Source: Mesostigma viride (taxonomy: Eukaryota; Streptophyta; Mesostigmatophyceae; Mesostigmatales; Mesostigmataceae). Taken from it: a DNA stretch of 64,000 bases. The notes below the pieces were generated by a model. The model made no database searches. It was not told where the DNA came from and worked only from the letters and a program-made list of their open reading frames with translations. The stretch lies in the NCBI GenBank assembly GCA_009746045.1, contig RPFO01000312.1, forward strand, positions 4,028,595 through 4,092,594, written 5' to 3'. The position numbers were made by a program, and so were the translations under genes. How positions within the stretch are numbered: the stretch's first letter is position 1; each line of letters starts with the position of its first letter. Of this stretch, positions 12,548 through 26,200 are shown piece by piece.

Positions 12548-13360
12548 TCAACGCCTCTTTGAGAACTGTCCTACGTGCTCACTGTACACCAAGGCTTCCA
12601 GCATGAACCCAAGCAACTCGGGATACTGGACCCGGCCGTCCTCGTTCTCATCCACAGCCCCGATCAGTAGAGCGATCTCGTTTGGTGACAGGCGGATCTC
12701 GCTGGCACCCAATGACTTCAGCGCGTCCAGCACCTCTTCATAATTGAGGGATCCGGATCTATCGGCGTCAGCTGCCTCGAACGCGCCCATGATGATGTTC
12801 TCGACGCCGTCCAGGGTAAGACCTCTCAAGAGCTGGGCGCTGCCCGTTGATGACATCATGGCGACAGCTTCGTCATGCTGCCGCCGCACTTCGGGGTCCA
12901 TCATTTGCTGCGCCAAATCCGCTGCAATGGGGCAGAACTCGGCATAGTTGACCATTCCGAATTCGTCCGGGCGCGCCTCGGATAGCAAGCTGATAAGCTG
13001 CAGGTAAGACAGTTGAAGGTATTCGCCACATGCGCCCGCGAGAATCTGCTTTACTCGCGGCATCCTCAGCATGCCGGTCCCCTCAGCGTCAGCTTCCCTA
13101 AAGTGCTTCATGAGTAGCCCCGCAAACTCATTCTGGGGTTGCGATGGCGTCGCATTGACGGGTTCTCCCGCGGCCGCTGGCGCCTGTTCGGGGTCTCCTC
13201 TGTCGGGGTTTTGCGACTTCTTTAATAGATCCGCAAAGTAAGTGGCTCCAAACTCGTAAATGTTGCGCGGCTGGTTCCTCAAAATTTCTCTTGCAAAATC
13301 CTTTAGGAGCGTAGGAAATCCCTCGGGAATGGGGAATTGTTTCTGGTACCTGGAAGACAT
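12548..13360 (-). CDS. RIIa/EF-hand protein, radial spoke protein 7-like
   Basis: A single open frame of 270 residues. Residues 10-48 (PIPEGFPTLLKDFAREILRN and on to FADLL) resemble the RIIa dimerisation/docking fold of PKA regulatory subunits, ropporin and CABYR. Residues 51-78 are a Pro/Ala linker. Two canonical EF-hand loops follow: 198-209 (D198, D200, S202, G203, E209) and 237-248 (D237, N239, D241, G242, E248). A degenerate loop sits at 91-102. RIIa plus EF hands is the arrangement of Chlamydomonas RSP7 in the flagellar radial spoke, so an axonemal calcium-responsive scaffold role is likely. The known RSP7 is longer, so this may be a short paralogue or another flagellar RIIa protein. 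It is divergently placed 685 bp from RACK1. Confidence 0.85.
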   Translation of the reverse strand: MSSRYQKQFPIPEGFPTLLKDFAREILRNQPRNIYEFGATYFADLLKKSQNPDRGDPEQAPAAAGEPVNATPSQPQNEFAGLLMKHFREADAEGTGMLRMPRVKQILAGACGEYLQLSYLQLISLLSEARPDEFGMVNYAEFCPIAADLAQQMMDPEVRRQHDEAVAMMSSTGSAQLLRGLTLDGVENIIMGAFEAADADRSGSLNYEEVLDALKSLGASEIRLSPNEIALLIGAVDENEDGRVQYPELLGFMLEALVYSEHVGQFSKRR

Positions 13361-14045
13361 GGCTAACTAATGTTGCTACAGACGATCGACAACCAAATTA
13401 CAGCGCGGAAAACGTGCTAAACCTGGCCATCAGCAGAAATACGAGTTGCTACTTTGTCAATGGCATTGGTATGCCTTTGAACCTTTTACCAGCATTAGCG
13501 GATCCTTTTAAATTACGTCAGGAGGCACTTCGCACTTGCATGCCCAGGCCTACCCCCGTTATTTCGCATTTCATTTGGTCGCACGCTCCATGATGGAGCA
13601 GGATAAAAATAATTGCTGTCTTGTTCGGCCCAGAGAGTGGAGATGCTCGTAAACACTTCATACACATTGCCCCAGGATTCAGGAATCAGGATCGCACACA
13701 GTTACCGTACCGATTTGTCATAAATCTTAAAATGTTGTGGCATCTTATACGTTTGTACTTGTAACAATTTTCTACAACCCAGTAACAACATGATCTACAT
13801 TTGATAACAGTCAGTAACTAAGTACTGAAGTAACTGAACTGAAGCTATTTTGTTCAAGCGCTACTGGCCATCTTCACGCCGTGCCTGCTAAACTTAACAG
13901 TTTCGCTCACGTAACTTTTCAGCGTGCACAGGCGAGCGGGCCAGGCCAGGCCCCGCCCGGCCGCCTACAAAGACTGCCAGCCTCCGCCATCTCCGGTCCT
14001 TTCGTCTTGAGCGCCGGTGGTTGAGCAATTAGTAAAACAGAAAAC
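13361..14045. promoter_or_regulatory. Shared divergent promoter region of the RIIa/EF-hand gene and RACK1
   Basis: The start codons of two oppositely transcribed genes are 685 bp apart with no gene between. The RACK1 side ends in a C- and T-rich leader followed by AAAACATGG, a good start context. No convincing TATA box was seen. Shared promoter function is inferred from layout only. Confidence 0.6.
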
Positions 14046-16920
<2,875 letters not shown>

Positions 16921-17064
16921 GCGGTGTCCGGAAAGGGCGCACGGGTAGACTGTAGATAATAGCGGCCATGATGGCAGGATGCATGTGGCATGTTGGCTAG
17001 GGGAGTGGTGGGAATGAGCCGGGTGCTGTGTCGGAATGGCGCTGCATTATTTTTCCTCTTATTT

Positions 17065-17070
17065 AATAAA
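17065..17070 (+). terminator. Polyadenylation signal of RACK1
   Basis: AATAAA lies 145 bp after the RACK1 stop codon in an AT-rich stretch, followed by T- and GT-rich sequence. This fits a canonical poly(A) signal. Chlamydomonadalean algae typically use TGTAA instead, so it argues weakly against that order. Confidence 0.6.
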
Positions 17071-17374
17071 GGTGCATTTCAATTGATGCTTGATTTCTGT
17101 GACTTGAATGAACTCAAATTTTCTCTTTACAAGTGAATTGTGTTGTTGTAGGGTTTCCCTGGGACGAAACGATCACTGGGACGGTATCTTACTAGACAAG
17201 ACAACAGAGACACGCTCATGCCCATGTCTGGGCCCCCCAAGTGTCTTGTTTGCTTGTATGGCTTGACCCTGAGCTCATGCGAGCTGTTTCCATCCATCCA
17301 TCCATCCATCGGGGTAAATCTGCCATGAACTAGACACTATCGGGGTAAACCTGCCATGAACTATACCCCCCCCT

Positions 17375-17552
17375 AGCTGTGGGCAAGCCACCTCCCCCCA
17401 AGAGGCGGCGGCGTTTTGATGAGTAGGGTAGTTAGTATTTTTTTAGACTAGATAGCTTAGAGTTAGGTTAGCTCGATTACGCGGCTCCTTCCACTCCACC
17501 CACCCATCAAGGAAAAAGTGCTACATGGTCTCCCAACGGAGGCATTAAATTA
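17375..17552 (+). mobile_element. LINE 3' end, plus orientation
   Basis: It begins with the C-terminal coding tail (GCAAGCCACCTCCCCCC, in one frame a GKPPPP stretch followed by basic residues) and runs through the shared 3' untranslated region (GACTAGATAGCTTAGAG, then CTCCCAACGGAGGCAT). The same order is seen at 45477-45820. It faces the minus-strand copy at 17553-17815 head to head. Confidence 0.7.
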
Positions 17553-17815
17553 TAACATGCCTCCGGTGGGAGATCATGTAGCACATATTCCTTGATGGAT
17601 GGTGGAGTGGAGAGAGCCGAGTAATCTAACTAACCTAACGCTAATCTACCTAGTCTAGAAAAATCCTAACTACCCTACTCGATCATCAAAACGCCTCCTC
17701 CTCTTGGGGGGAGGTGGTTTGCCCACCTAGGGTCGGGCGTGTGAGCCTTGACAATCTTCTGCCACCGCGTCTTGTTCTGCATGGCAGTCCAAAGAAGGGA
17801 GAGAGAGTGAATTAA
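17553..17815 (-). mobile_element. LINE 3' end, minus orientation
   Basis: The reverse complement reads MQNKTRWQKIVKAHTPD, then a GKPPPPK-type basic tail and stop, followed by the roughly 190-bp 3' untranslated region. It is severely 5' truncated, ends in an A/T-rich tail near 17815, and forms an inverted repeat with the copy at 17375-17552. Confidence 0.7.
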
Positions 17816-17819
17816 AAAA

Positions 17820-19290
17820 AATTAAATTAAATTATAACATGCCTCCGTTGGGAGGTCATGTAGCACATATTCCATGATGGATGGGTGGAGTGGAGGAAGC
17901 CGCGTAATCGAACTAACCTAACTCTAAGCTATCTAATCTAGAAAAAGCCTAGCTAGTAACACTACTCATCAAAACGCCTCCTCCGCTTGGGGGGAGGTGG
18001 CTTGCCCACAGGGTCTGGCGTGTGAGCCTTGACAATCTTCTGCCACCGCGTCTTGTCCTGCGTGGCAGTCCAAAGAAGGGAGAGAGAGTGGATGCGGTGT
18101 TCAAACTGGGCTGGGACCACTAGCTAGGTCGTCCAGCAACATCTGGGTGTAGTTCGTGACAGGTTTCCCTACCCTTTTGGGAATGCCCTTAGGGCCAGGC
18201 CAGGTCAGAATGTGCCGCCCTGGCTGGCCATGCAAGCCGCTGGGGGCCTGCCAGACCAAGGGCGGTGTCGACCTGGCTGGTGCGAGCAAGGTGTCCTACA
18301 AATGCTATCCTACGCTGCCTAATCTCGTCCGAAATACGAGGCATACCCTGATACAAAGACTCTAATGACGTTAGAGAGAGTACGGGATGCGGTGTCAGTT
18401 CAAACTGTGCTGGGACCAGTAGGTCATCCAGCAACATCTGGACGTAGTTCGTGACATGTTTCCCTACGTACCCTTTTGGGAATGCCCTTGGGGCCAGGCC
18501 AGGTCAGAATATGCCGCCCTAGCTGGCTGGCCAAGCCGCTGCATGCCAGGGGCCTGCCAGACCAAGGGCGGTGTCGACCTGGCTGGTGCGAGCAAGGTGT
18601 CCTACAAATGCTATCCTACGCTGTCTAATCTCGTCCGAAATACGAGGCATGCCCTGATACAAAGACTCTAATGACGGGCGCTTGGAAAACCCTACGTTCA
18701 GGACCTGTCAGAGCATCCTGTAAACTGTGCCGTCTAGCTTAGCTGCCAGTGTGGGTGTGAGGGTCCACGCCTCGGCGCCATACGTGAGCACCGTGAGGAC
18801 GAGGACCTTGAAGAGCATGCGCTTGCGGTGCTCGCCCAGGCCCTTGGAGCGCCAGTAGGTGTTGAGCGAACGAAGCCTAGCCCAGGCCAGGCCGATGCGG
18901 ATGTCCACATCGTCGGCGGTGTCAGGGAGCCAACTCCCCAACAGTTTGAAGCGATCACGGAACGGGACCTCCGTCCCGTCGAGCAGGCGCGGCAGAGGCG
19001 GTGTGCTGGAGGCCCCAATCACCATCGCCTCAGTTTTGACACTAATCTCCAACCCCACTGCCCGCGCCTCCAGGCCCAGACAGTCCAGCCAGGTCTGAAT
19101 GTGCTCAGGGCTCGCGATGAGGGTGGTGTCATCCGCATAAATCAGCCTGAGGTCGGCCAGGCGCCGGGTAACCAGGTTTAACCCCGCCGTGCTCTTTCTC
19201 GTTAAGGATGTCCAAGCCTGGCTCGAACCCCTTAAGAGCAGTAAAGCGCGCACGTGCCCGGCGCATGACGTGATCCACGACAATAATGAT
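17820..19290 (-). mobile_element. Non-LTR retrotransposon, 5' truncated, with RT motif
   Basis: Reading the minus strand, the reverse-transcriptase part near 19283-18708 has LRLIYADDTTLIA (catalytic YADD), GLEISVKTEAMVIG, FRDRFKLLGSWL and LTYGAEAWTL, the palm-to-thumb order of LINE polymerases. Upstream, FIIVVDHVMRRARARF lies in another frame, so the copy is frameshifted. Downstream come RRIAFVGHLARTSQVDT, the basic TRWQKIVKAHTPDP tail and the common 3' untranslated region ending near 17820. The endonuclease and N-terminus are missing. The clade was not assigned. The copy is dead. Confidence 0.8.
18102..18690. repeat. 297-bp tandem duplication inside the LINE
   Basis: Two copies about 294-297 bp apart share GTTCAAACT, GTAGTTCGTGACA, ACCAAGGGCGGTGTCG and CGTCCGAAATACGAGG. 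The duplication breaks the C-terminal coding part of the LINE. Confidence 0.85.
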
Positions 19291-20560
19291 GAATGTCACG
19301 GACGCGCGCTATGTCATCCGGGCGCCCACTATGCACAAGACCGGTGACGTGCGCAAGGAATTTGTCTTCTACGCATTTTCGACAAAGGCTAGTGACCGGG
19401 GGGGGACACTAGCACTTGCAGCATAAGAGCGGACGAAAGTGTACGTGCACGCGCGCCGGGCCAGGCACAGCTGGGCGCGCAGCACTGACTTGAGCGGACG
19501 GCAGCACAAGTGTGCAGCGTCGAGAGGATCATACGCGTGTTAGTGGACAGCTGGAGCTGAAGCTGTACTGCTGGACTTCAACAGCGCCGAGGCTATTGAC
19601 AGGCCAGGTGTCTTTGTGGTGTAGAATAGCGGGTCAACGTTATGAGGACTGGACAGAAAATGGAAAAGGACAATTTGCGGTGCGGAGCCAGATCGCTGGA
19701 ATGAATGCGAAATCGCTGGCAGCCCTAAAAAGGGATTTCTTCTAGAAAGGAACGATTAGACGCAATGTTTGCTGGGCCACTCACACGCAAGGTGTGAGCG
19801 TGCAGATTGTCTGAAGGATATTATGCTTCGACCTTGCTGGACGTGACTCAATGTCGGACATTCCCAGGGACAGAAATGCCGGAGCCTCTAGGAGATGAGA
19901 TCGGCAACAGGGTAGCAATTTAGATTTGTCGGGATGCCTTCCTGCTTTTGTTGGCATGTGTGGTAGAAAGCCAGGACGGCAACTGGAATGCGGTTTCTAT
20001 TCGCATGGTTCAGGCAGCAAGATAGTTTTGGCATTCCTGGCTGGACTGACAAGTGTGGCGTGTGTCATGCGTGTGGCATGACGAATGGTTTGGTTCATGG
20101 GGAGGCCCACACTAAATCACTAATCGAAAATTACTTGGGAAATGTTGTCTCGGGCTGATGGACATGTGTGCCCCTCAATTGCGGAGTTAAATTGGATGTA
20201 TAATTGAATGAAATACATTATTACATTCCATGCATCGATGCTCGAGTCATCGCGATATCTGAATATCTTACATAATTACAGACCCATCAATTGGAAGATC
20301 AGAAAGCTCCAGTGCATCTGCTCTACGACCGGACGTCTCAATCGTACGTAGTGCTTTCGAGTTATAATTACCCTCAATGTATGTCTGGAAAATCCACGTG
20401 CAGGCAGTGTCAAATGCATGGTATATGAACTAGTTATGTACATGTCAAGATGATGACAGTCAAGCGAGGCCATACATGTTGACGGACAAGTGAGCCTGTA
20501 GACCTACGTCGATCCCCAGTTCCTCGATGTCGTGCGCAGCCCCGATATCATCAGATTTCC
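19291..20560. other. No recognised gene
   Basis: Only short open frames without recognisable domains occur. No tandem repeat or tRNA was seen. Confidence 0.5.
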
Positions 20561-20565
20561 AATCC

Positions 20566-20579
20566 CCAACGGCCGTCGG
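20566..20579. repeat. Near-perfect copy of the 14-bp palindrome
   Basis: CCAACGGCCGTCGG differs by one base from the palindrome CCAACGGCCGTTGG found 19 times perfectly elsewhere in the window. Another near copy ending in A lies at 21619-21632. Confidence 0.8.
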
Positions 20580-21197
20580 CTCCGCAAAATCCACGTTCGC
20601 GATTAAACAGTGCAACCGCGAGGGCCGTTCTAACTTGTAATCCACCTATATAATGGGCTCCGTCTCGTCACCGTGCGTTCGCATCAACAGGACAGCCACG
20701 GGTGTCGCGACGTCTCGGACGCTGTGCACTACACGCATCATCTCGGTCATCGCAGCCGTCGAGCACGTCACAAGCATCAATTATTCTCTGGACGAATTCT
20801 CGTGACCGTGTTGATATTAATGTCTGCCAACTTCACGACTGTGAACAGCAGCCTCACGCACGTCCGGTCCATCCGACTCCGTCAGGCGGTGTTGCGAATG
20901 GCGTCCTGCGTGCAAAAACCAGTACATGAAGGACAATAATGTTAGCCCGTTAGACAGATTTGTCTGTGGTTCCGCTTACAGCAGTACTAATCACCCGTTA
21001 CGCGGATTTCGGGCAAGTGGGTATCCTCCTACATTACATGTATCCAATTATGGACGGGAGATTTAAAATGGGAAACAAGTATCAGCGAACCCAGAATCAA
21101 GGTATCCACGCAACGGTTTTGAAGAAACGGCTATGTACATATAGACACAATGAACTGAACAAAACTTTAGTAGCTCACTCGTCGTTCACTTGTTAGT

Positions 21198-21317
21198 CGT
21201 AACGGAGGCAGTCATTCAGTCAGTTTGCAAGTTCAGTTGGCAAGTACGGAAACACACGCAAGTGCGTAACGGAGGCAGTCAGTCAGTCAGTTTGCAAGTG
21301 CAGTTGGCAAGTACGGA
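21198..21317. repeat. 67-bp direct repeat, two copies
   Basis: Two adjacent copies start with CGTAACGGAGGCAGTCA and continue through TTTGCAAGT and CAGTTGGCAAGTACGGA, with few changes. They lie in gene-free DNA. Confidence 0.85.
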
Positions 21318-21721
21318 CCACCAACCGCGTGTGTACGTCCATGATATCGCAATATAATCAAGAATAACAGGGAACGGTTAATGTATCCTTTACGCAGCTT
21401 TTTCGTTCAGGGCATGTTGAAATAACGAAAGTGGGGTCAGGTGTTCGAACCTTCCAAGTGCCGAATTTTTTACGAACCAGCGCATTCACGAACCTTGCAC
21501 TGGGGACGCGGTGGACGTGTACCATTACCCCGGCCTAATTCTAGCATTGTACACAAGGGGCGGTGGCTAGCAGTAAAGAAGGGCATCCTAGTCATAACGC
21601 TGGGCAAGTTTAAAAGCACCAACGGCCGTTGAGTAGGAAAAAAAAAGAGCAGGAGAAGAGCACGTCGACGTTTCAACAGCAAGACAAAAATATTGAACCC
21701 CGAGTACCAATGAAAATGCTT

Positions 21722-21787
21722 TCATGCATGTCCACCCCGACGAGGCACAAATTCATGCATGCCCACCCCGACGAGGCACAAATTAAT
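21722..21787. repeat. Short direct repeat, two copies
   Basis: Two copies of ATGCATGYCCACCCCGACG followed by AGGCACAAATT lie in tandem with a period of about 34 bp. Confidence 0.8.
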
Positions 21788-21873
21788 GAACGACAGATTT
21801 CTCACCCCCCCCCGGCACATGGAACAAGTGCCATCGCACGCACACACTTTGTAGACAGGAGAGTTTCGAGAGT

Positions 21874-22298
21874 CCAACGGCCGTTGGCTCGGAGAAATTG
21901 ACAGTACACCAGTAAAGACATTAAAATTATCACTTTGTTGTCTTATGTGTGCCGTGTCATTTCCCAAGGTCAAAAGCCGTCAACTTCTGCACCTCTTGTC
22001 CCTCCCACCCGTACGCACTAAGCATGCCCACCTTACACTACCACATGTGGCTCTTGAGAAAACTCCCCCCGACGATGCACATGTGCCATTCACGCACACA
22101 CCTTCAGACAAGGCTATCAGTTTTTCGAAGTCCAACGGCCGTTGGCTCCGAGAAATGCTGTTACAACTCAAAATTACAATGGTGACATCCACGAGCTAGT
22201 GGTACGCCGAACAAGTGCTTGTATGACATATGGCGACTGCCCGTGAGGAAAAGTCCACCACCACACACGGTCAGTTTTTTGAGTCCAACGGCCGTTGG
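21874..22298. repeat. Three perfect CCAACGGCCGTTGG palindromes in a repeated context
   Basis: Perfect copies lie at 21874-21887, 22132-22145 and 22285-22298. The flanks are conserved: TTTCGA or TTTTTTGA before, and GGCTC followed by GAGAAAT after, so the dyad extends imperfectly to about 34 bp. The same context reappears at 56433. Confidence 0.9.
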
Positions 22299-22440
22299 CT
22301 CCGAGAAATGCTGTTACAACGCAAAATTACAATGGTGACATACATGAGCTAGTGGTACGCCGAACAAGTGCTTGTATGACATATGGCGACTGCCCGTGAG
22401 GAAAAGTCCACCACCACACACGGACAGTTTTTTGACTCCA
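22150..22440. repeat. About 152-bp tandem duplication carrying the palindrome
   Basis: GTGGTACGCCGAACAAGTG and CATATGGCGACTGCCCG occur twice about 152 bp apart, together with GAAATGCTGTTACAAC. The last copy retains only the left half of the palindrome (ACTCCAACG near 22436). Confidence 0.85.
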
Positions 22441-22779
22441 ACGCAAGAACAGACGTAATGCACACCAAGTGACCAAGTGGCAAGATAAAGACACCCTTGC
22501 CAATCTCTACCCACAAAAACTTAGCCCCGAAATCCGTAGCCCCGAAATCCGTGATTGATTTGTACATTGTAGATGACAATGCAGCGATCACATGTATTCT
22601 GAAACCAACACGTTTTTACCTAGTTATCATGGTAACCAATTTATGGTTACCTAGTTATCCATGGCTAGAAAGTTGTAAATACACGATGTGGCCACACACG
22701 CCATAGATGAAAATCATAACCAGATCACGCACATGATCATGGAAGGGGACTCTATTGATCTCAAAAAAGAAAGCTCAAG

Positions 22780-22855
22780 ACACCCTACACCCTACACCCT
22801 ACACCCTACACCATACATCCTACAACCTACACCCTTAACTCTCCACCCTTAGCTT
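22780..22855. repeat. Telomere-like heptamer run (TGTAGGG on the minus strand)
   Basis: About four and a half exact copies of ACACCCT are followed by degenerate copies such as ACACCAT and ACAACCT. The complementary unit TGTAGGG differs by one base from the plant-type telomere heptamer TTTAGGG. The G-rich strand points left. Confidence 0.7.
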
Positions 22856-22871
22856 ACGTGACCTTTTTTTC

Positions 22872-22940
22872 GGAGAAATGTCCGAGTGGAATGCTATGTA
22901 TGGGGTAACTTTCCCAAGGGTTCGAATCCCTCTTTCTCCA
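22872..22940 (+). pseudogene. tRNA-Ser-like relic lacking the anticodon
   Basis: GGAGAAA at the 5' end pairs perfectly with TTTCTCC at the 3' end as an acceptor stem. TCCGAGTGGA resembles the serine D arm and GGGTTCGAATCCC is a good T arm. Only about 27 nt lie between them, too short for an anticodon arm plus the long variable arm. TGCTATGTA resembles the 3' side of the anticodon arm of organelle-type tRNA-Ser(GGA) as I remember it. An internal deletion between two TGG-type repeats would explain the structure. Confidence 0.55.
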
Positions 22941-23044
22941 TTAGAGTTTTGTTTAGCTTCTATTCTCGTCTACACATAATTCACACGAAGTACGCTTGCA
23001 AATACTTTATTACTATTTTGTTTGATATACTACACTAATATTAT

Positions 23045-23205
23045 AATTGTTGTGTGTGTGTGTTGTTCACGTGTGCGTGTGTGTGTTGTGTGTGTTGTGT
23101 GTGTTGTGCGTGTGCGTGTGCGTGTGCGTGTGCGTGTGCGTGTGCGTGTGCGTGTGCGTGTGCGTGTGTGTGTGTATATAATTTTTTGTTGTGTGTGTGT
23201 GTTGT
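23045..23205. repeat. GT and CGTGTG simple repeats at the array edge
   Basis: Alternating GT runs are followed by about eleven copies of CGTGTG and further GT runs. They merge directly into the 40-bp minisatellite, which is itself GT-rich. Confidence 0.9.
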
Positions 23206-26200
23206 GTGTTGTACGTGCAAGGTGTATGTACATGTGTGTGCAGCCGGCCCTTGCGTGCGCGGTGTGTGTACGTTTCTGTGCAGCCGCCCCTTGCGTGCGC
23301 GGTGTATGTACGTGTGTGTGCATGCCGGCCCTTGCGTGCATGGTGTGTGTACGTGTGTGTGCAGCCGCCCCTTGCGTGCGCGGTGTATGTACATGTGTTT
23401 GCACTCGCCCATTGCGTGCGCGGTGTATGTACGTGTGTGTGCAGCCGCCCCTTGCGTGCGCGGTGGATGTACGTGTGTGCGCACTCGCCCCTTGCGTGCG
23501 CGGTGTATGTACGTGTGTGTGCAGCCGCCCCTTGCGTGCGCGGTGTATGTACATGTGTGTGCATCCTTGTCCTTGCGTGCATGGTGTATGTACATGTGAG
23601 TGCCGTCGCCCCAACCGTGCATTGTGTATGTACGTGTGTGTGCAGCCGCCCCTTGCGTGCATGGTGTGTGTACATGTGTGTGCATCCTTGTCCTTGCGTG
23701 CATGGTGTATGTACATGTGTTTGCACTCGCCCCTTGCGTGCGCGGTGTGTGTACGTGTGTGTGCAGCCGCCCCTTGCGTGCATGGTGTGTGTACATGTGT
23801 GTGCATCCTTGTCCTTGCGTGCATGGTGTGTGTACATGTGTGTGCAGCCGCCCCTTGCGTGCGCGGTGGATGTACATGTGCGGGCAGTTGCCCCTTGCGT
23901 GCGCGGTGTATGTACATGTGTTTGCACTCGCCCCTTGCGTGCGCGGTGTATGTACATGTGTGTGCAGCCGCCCCTTGCGTGCATGGTGTATGTACATGTG
24001 CTTGCACTGGCCCCGTGCGTGCGCGGTGTATGTACGTGTGTGTGCAGCCGCCCCTTGCGTGCGCGGTGTATGTACGTGCGTGTGCAGCCGCCCCTTGCGT
24101 GCGCGGTGTATGTACATGTGTGTGCATCCTTGTCCTTGCGTGCGCGGTGTATGTACATGTGTTTGCACTCGCCCCTTGCGTGCGCGGTGGATGTACATGT
24201 GTGTGCAGCCGCCCCTTGCGTGCATGGTTTATGTACATGTGTGTGCAGTCGCCGGCCCCGTGCGTGCGCAGTGGATGTACGTGTGTGTGCAGCCGCCCCG
24301 TGCGTGCATGGTGTGTGTACGTGTGTGTGCAGCAGCCCCTTGCGTGCGCGGTGTATGTACGTTTCTGTGCATGCCGGCCCTTGCGTGCATGGTGTATGTA
24401 CATGTGCTTGCACTGGCCCCTTGCGTGCGCGGTGTATGTACGTGTGTGTGCAGCCCCCCTTGCGTGCGCGGTGTATGTACGTGTGTGCGCACTCGCCCCT
24501 TGCGTGCGCGGTGTATGTACGTGTGTGTGCAGCCGCCCCTTGCGTGCGCGGTGTATGTACATGTGTGTGCAGCCGCCCCTTGCGTGTGCGGTGGATGTAC
24601 ATGTGCGGGCAGTTGCCCCTTGCGTGCGCGGTGTATGTACATGTGTTTGCACTCGCCCCTTGCGTGCGCGGTGTATGTACATGTGTGTGCAGCCGCCCCT
24701 TGCGTGCATGGTGTATGTACATGTGCTTGCACTGGCCCCGTGCGTGCGCGGTGTATGTACGTGTGTGTGCACCGCCCCTTGCGTGCGCGGTGTATGTACG
24801 TGTGTGTGCAGCCGCCCCTTGCGTGCGCGGTGTATGTACATGTGTGTGCAGCCGTCCTTGCGTGCGGTGTATGTACATGTGAGTGCCGTCGCCCCGTGCA
24901 TTGTGTATGTACGTGTGTGTGCAGCCGCCCCTTGCGTGCATGGTGTGTGTACATGTGTGTGCATCCGTCCTTGCGTGCATGGTGTATGTACATGTGTTGC
25001 ACTCGCCCCTTGCGTGCGCGTGTGTACGTGTGTGTGCAGCCGCCCCTTGCGTGCATGGTGTGTGTACATGTGTGTGCATCCTTGTCCTTGCGTGCATGGT
25101 GTGTGTACATGTGTGTGCAGCCGCCCCTTGCGTGCGCGGTGGATGTACATGTGCGGGCAGTTGCCCCTTGCGTGCGCGGTGTATGTACATGTGTTTGCAC
25201 TCGCCCCTTGCGTGCGCGGTGTATGTACATGTGTGTGCAGCCGCCCCTTGCGTGCATGGTGTATGTACATGTGTTGCACTGGCCCCGTGCGTGCGCGGTG
25301 TATGTACGTGTGTGTGCAGCCGCCCCTTGCGTGCGCGGTGTATGTACGTGCGTGTGCAGCCGCCCCTTGCGTGCGCGGTGTATGTACATGTGTGTGCATC
25401 CTTGTCCTTGCGTGCGCGGTGTATGTACATGTGTTGCACTCGCCCCTTGCGTGCGCGGTGGATGTACATGTGTGTGCAGCCGCCCCTTGCGTGCATGGTT
25501 TATGTACATGTGTGTGCAGTCGCCGGCCCCGTGCGTGCGCAGTGGATGTACGTGTGTGTGCAGCCGCCCCGTGCGTGCATGGTGTGTGTACGTGTGTGTG
25601 CAGCAGCCCCTTGCGTGCGCGGTGTATGTACGTTTCTGTGCATGCCGGCCCTTGCGTGCATGGTGTATGTACATGTGCTTGCACTGGCCCCTTGCGTGCG
25701 CGGTGTATGTACGTGTGTGTGCAGCCCCCCTTGCGTGCGCGGTGTATGTACGTGTGTGCGCACTCGCCCCTTGCGTGCGCGGTGTATGTACGTGTGTGTG
25801 CAGCCGCCCCTTGCGTGCGCGGTGTATGTACATGTGTGTGCAGCCGCCCCTTGCGTGTGCGGTGGATGTACATGTGCGGGCAGTTGCCCCTTGCGTGCGC
25901 GGTGTATGTACATGTGTTTGCACTCGCCCCTTGCGTGCGCGGTGTATGTACATGTGTGTGCAGCCGCCCCTTGCGTGCATGGTGTATGTACATGTGCTTG
26001 CACTGGCCCCGTGCGTGCGCGGTGTATGTACGTGTGTGTGCAGCCGCCCCTTGCGTGCGCGGTGTATGTACGTGTGTGCGCACTCGCCCCTTGCGTGCGC
26101 GGTGTATGTACGTGTGTGTGCAGCCGCCCCTTGCGTGCGCGGTGTATGTACATGTGTGTGCATCCTTGTCCTTGCGTGCGCGGTGTATGTACATGTGTTT

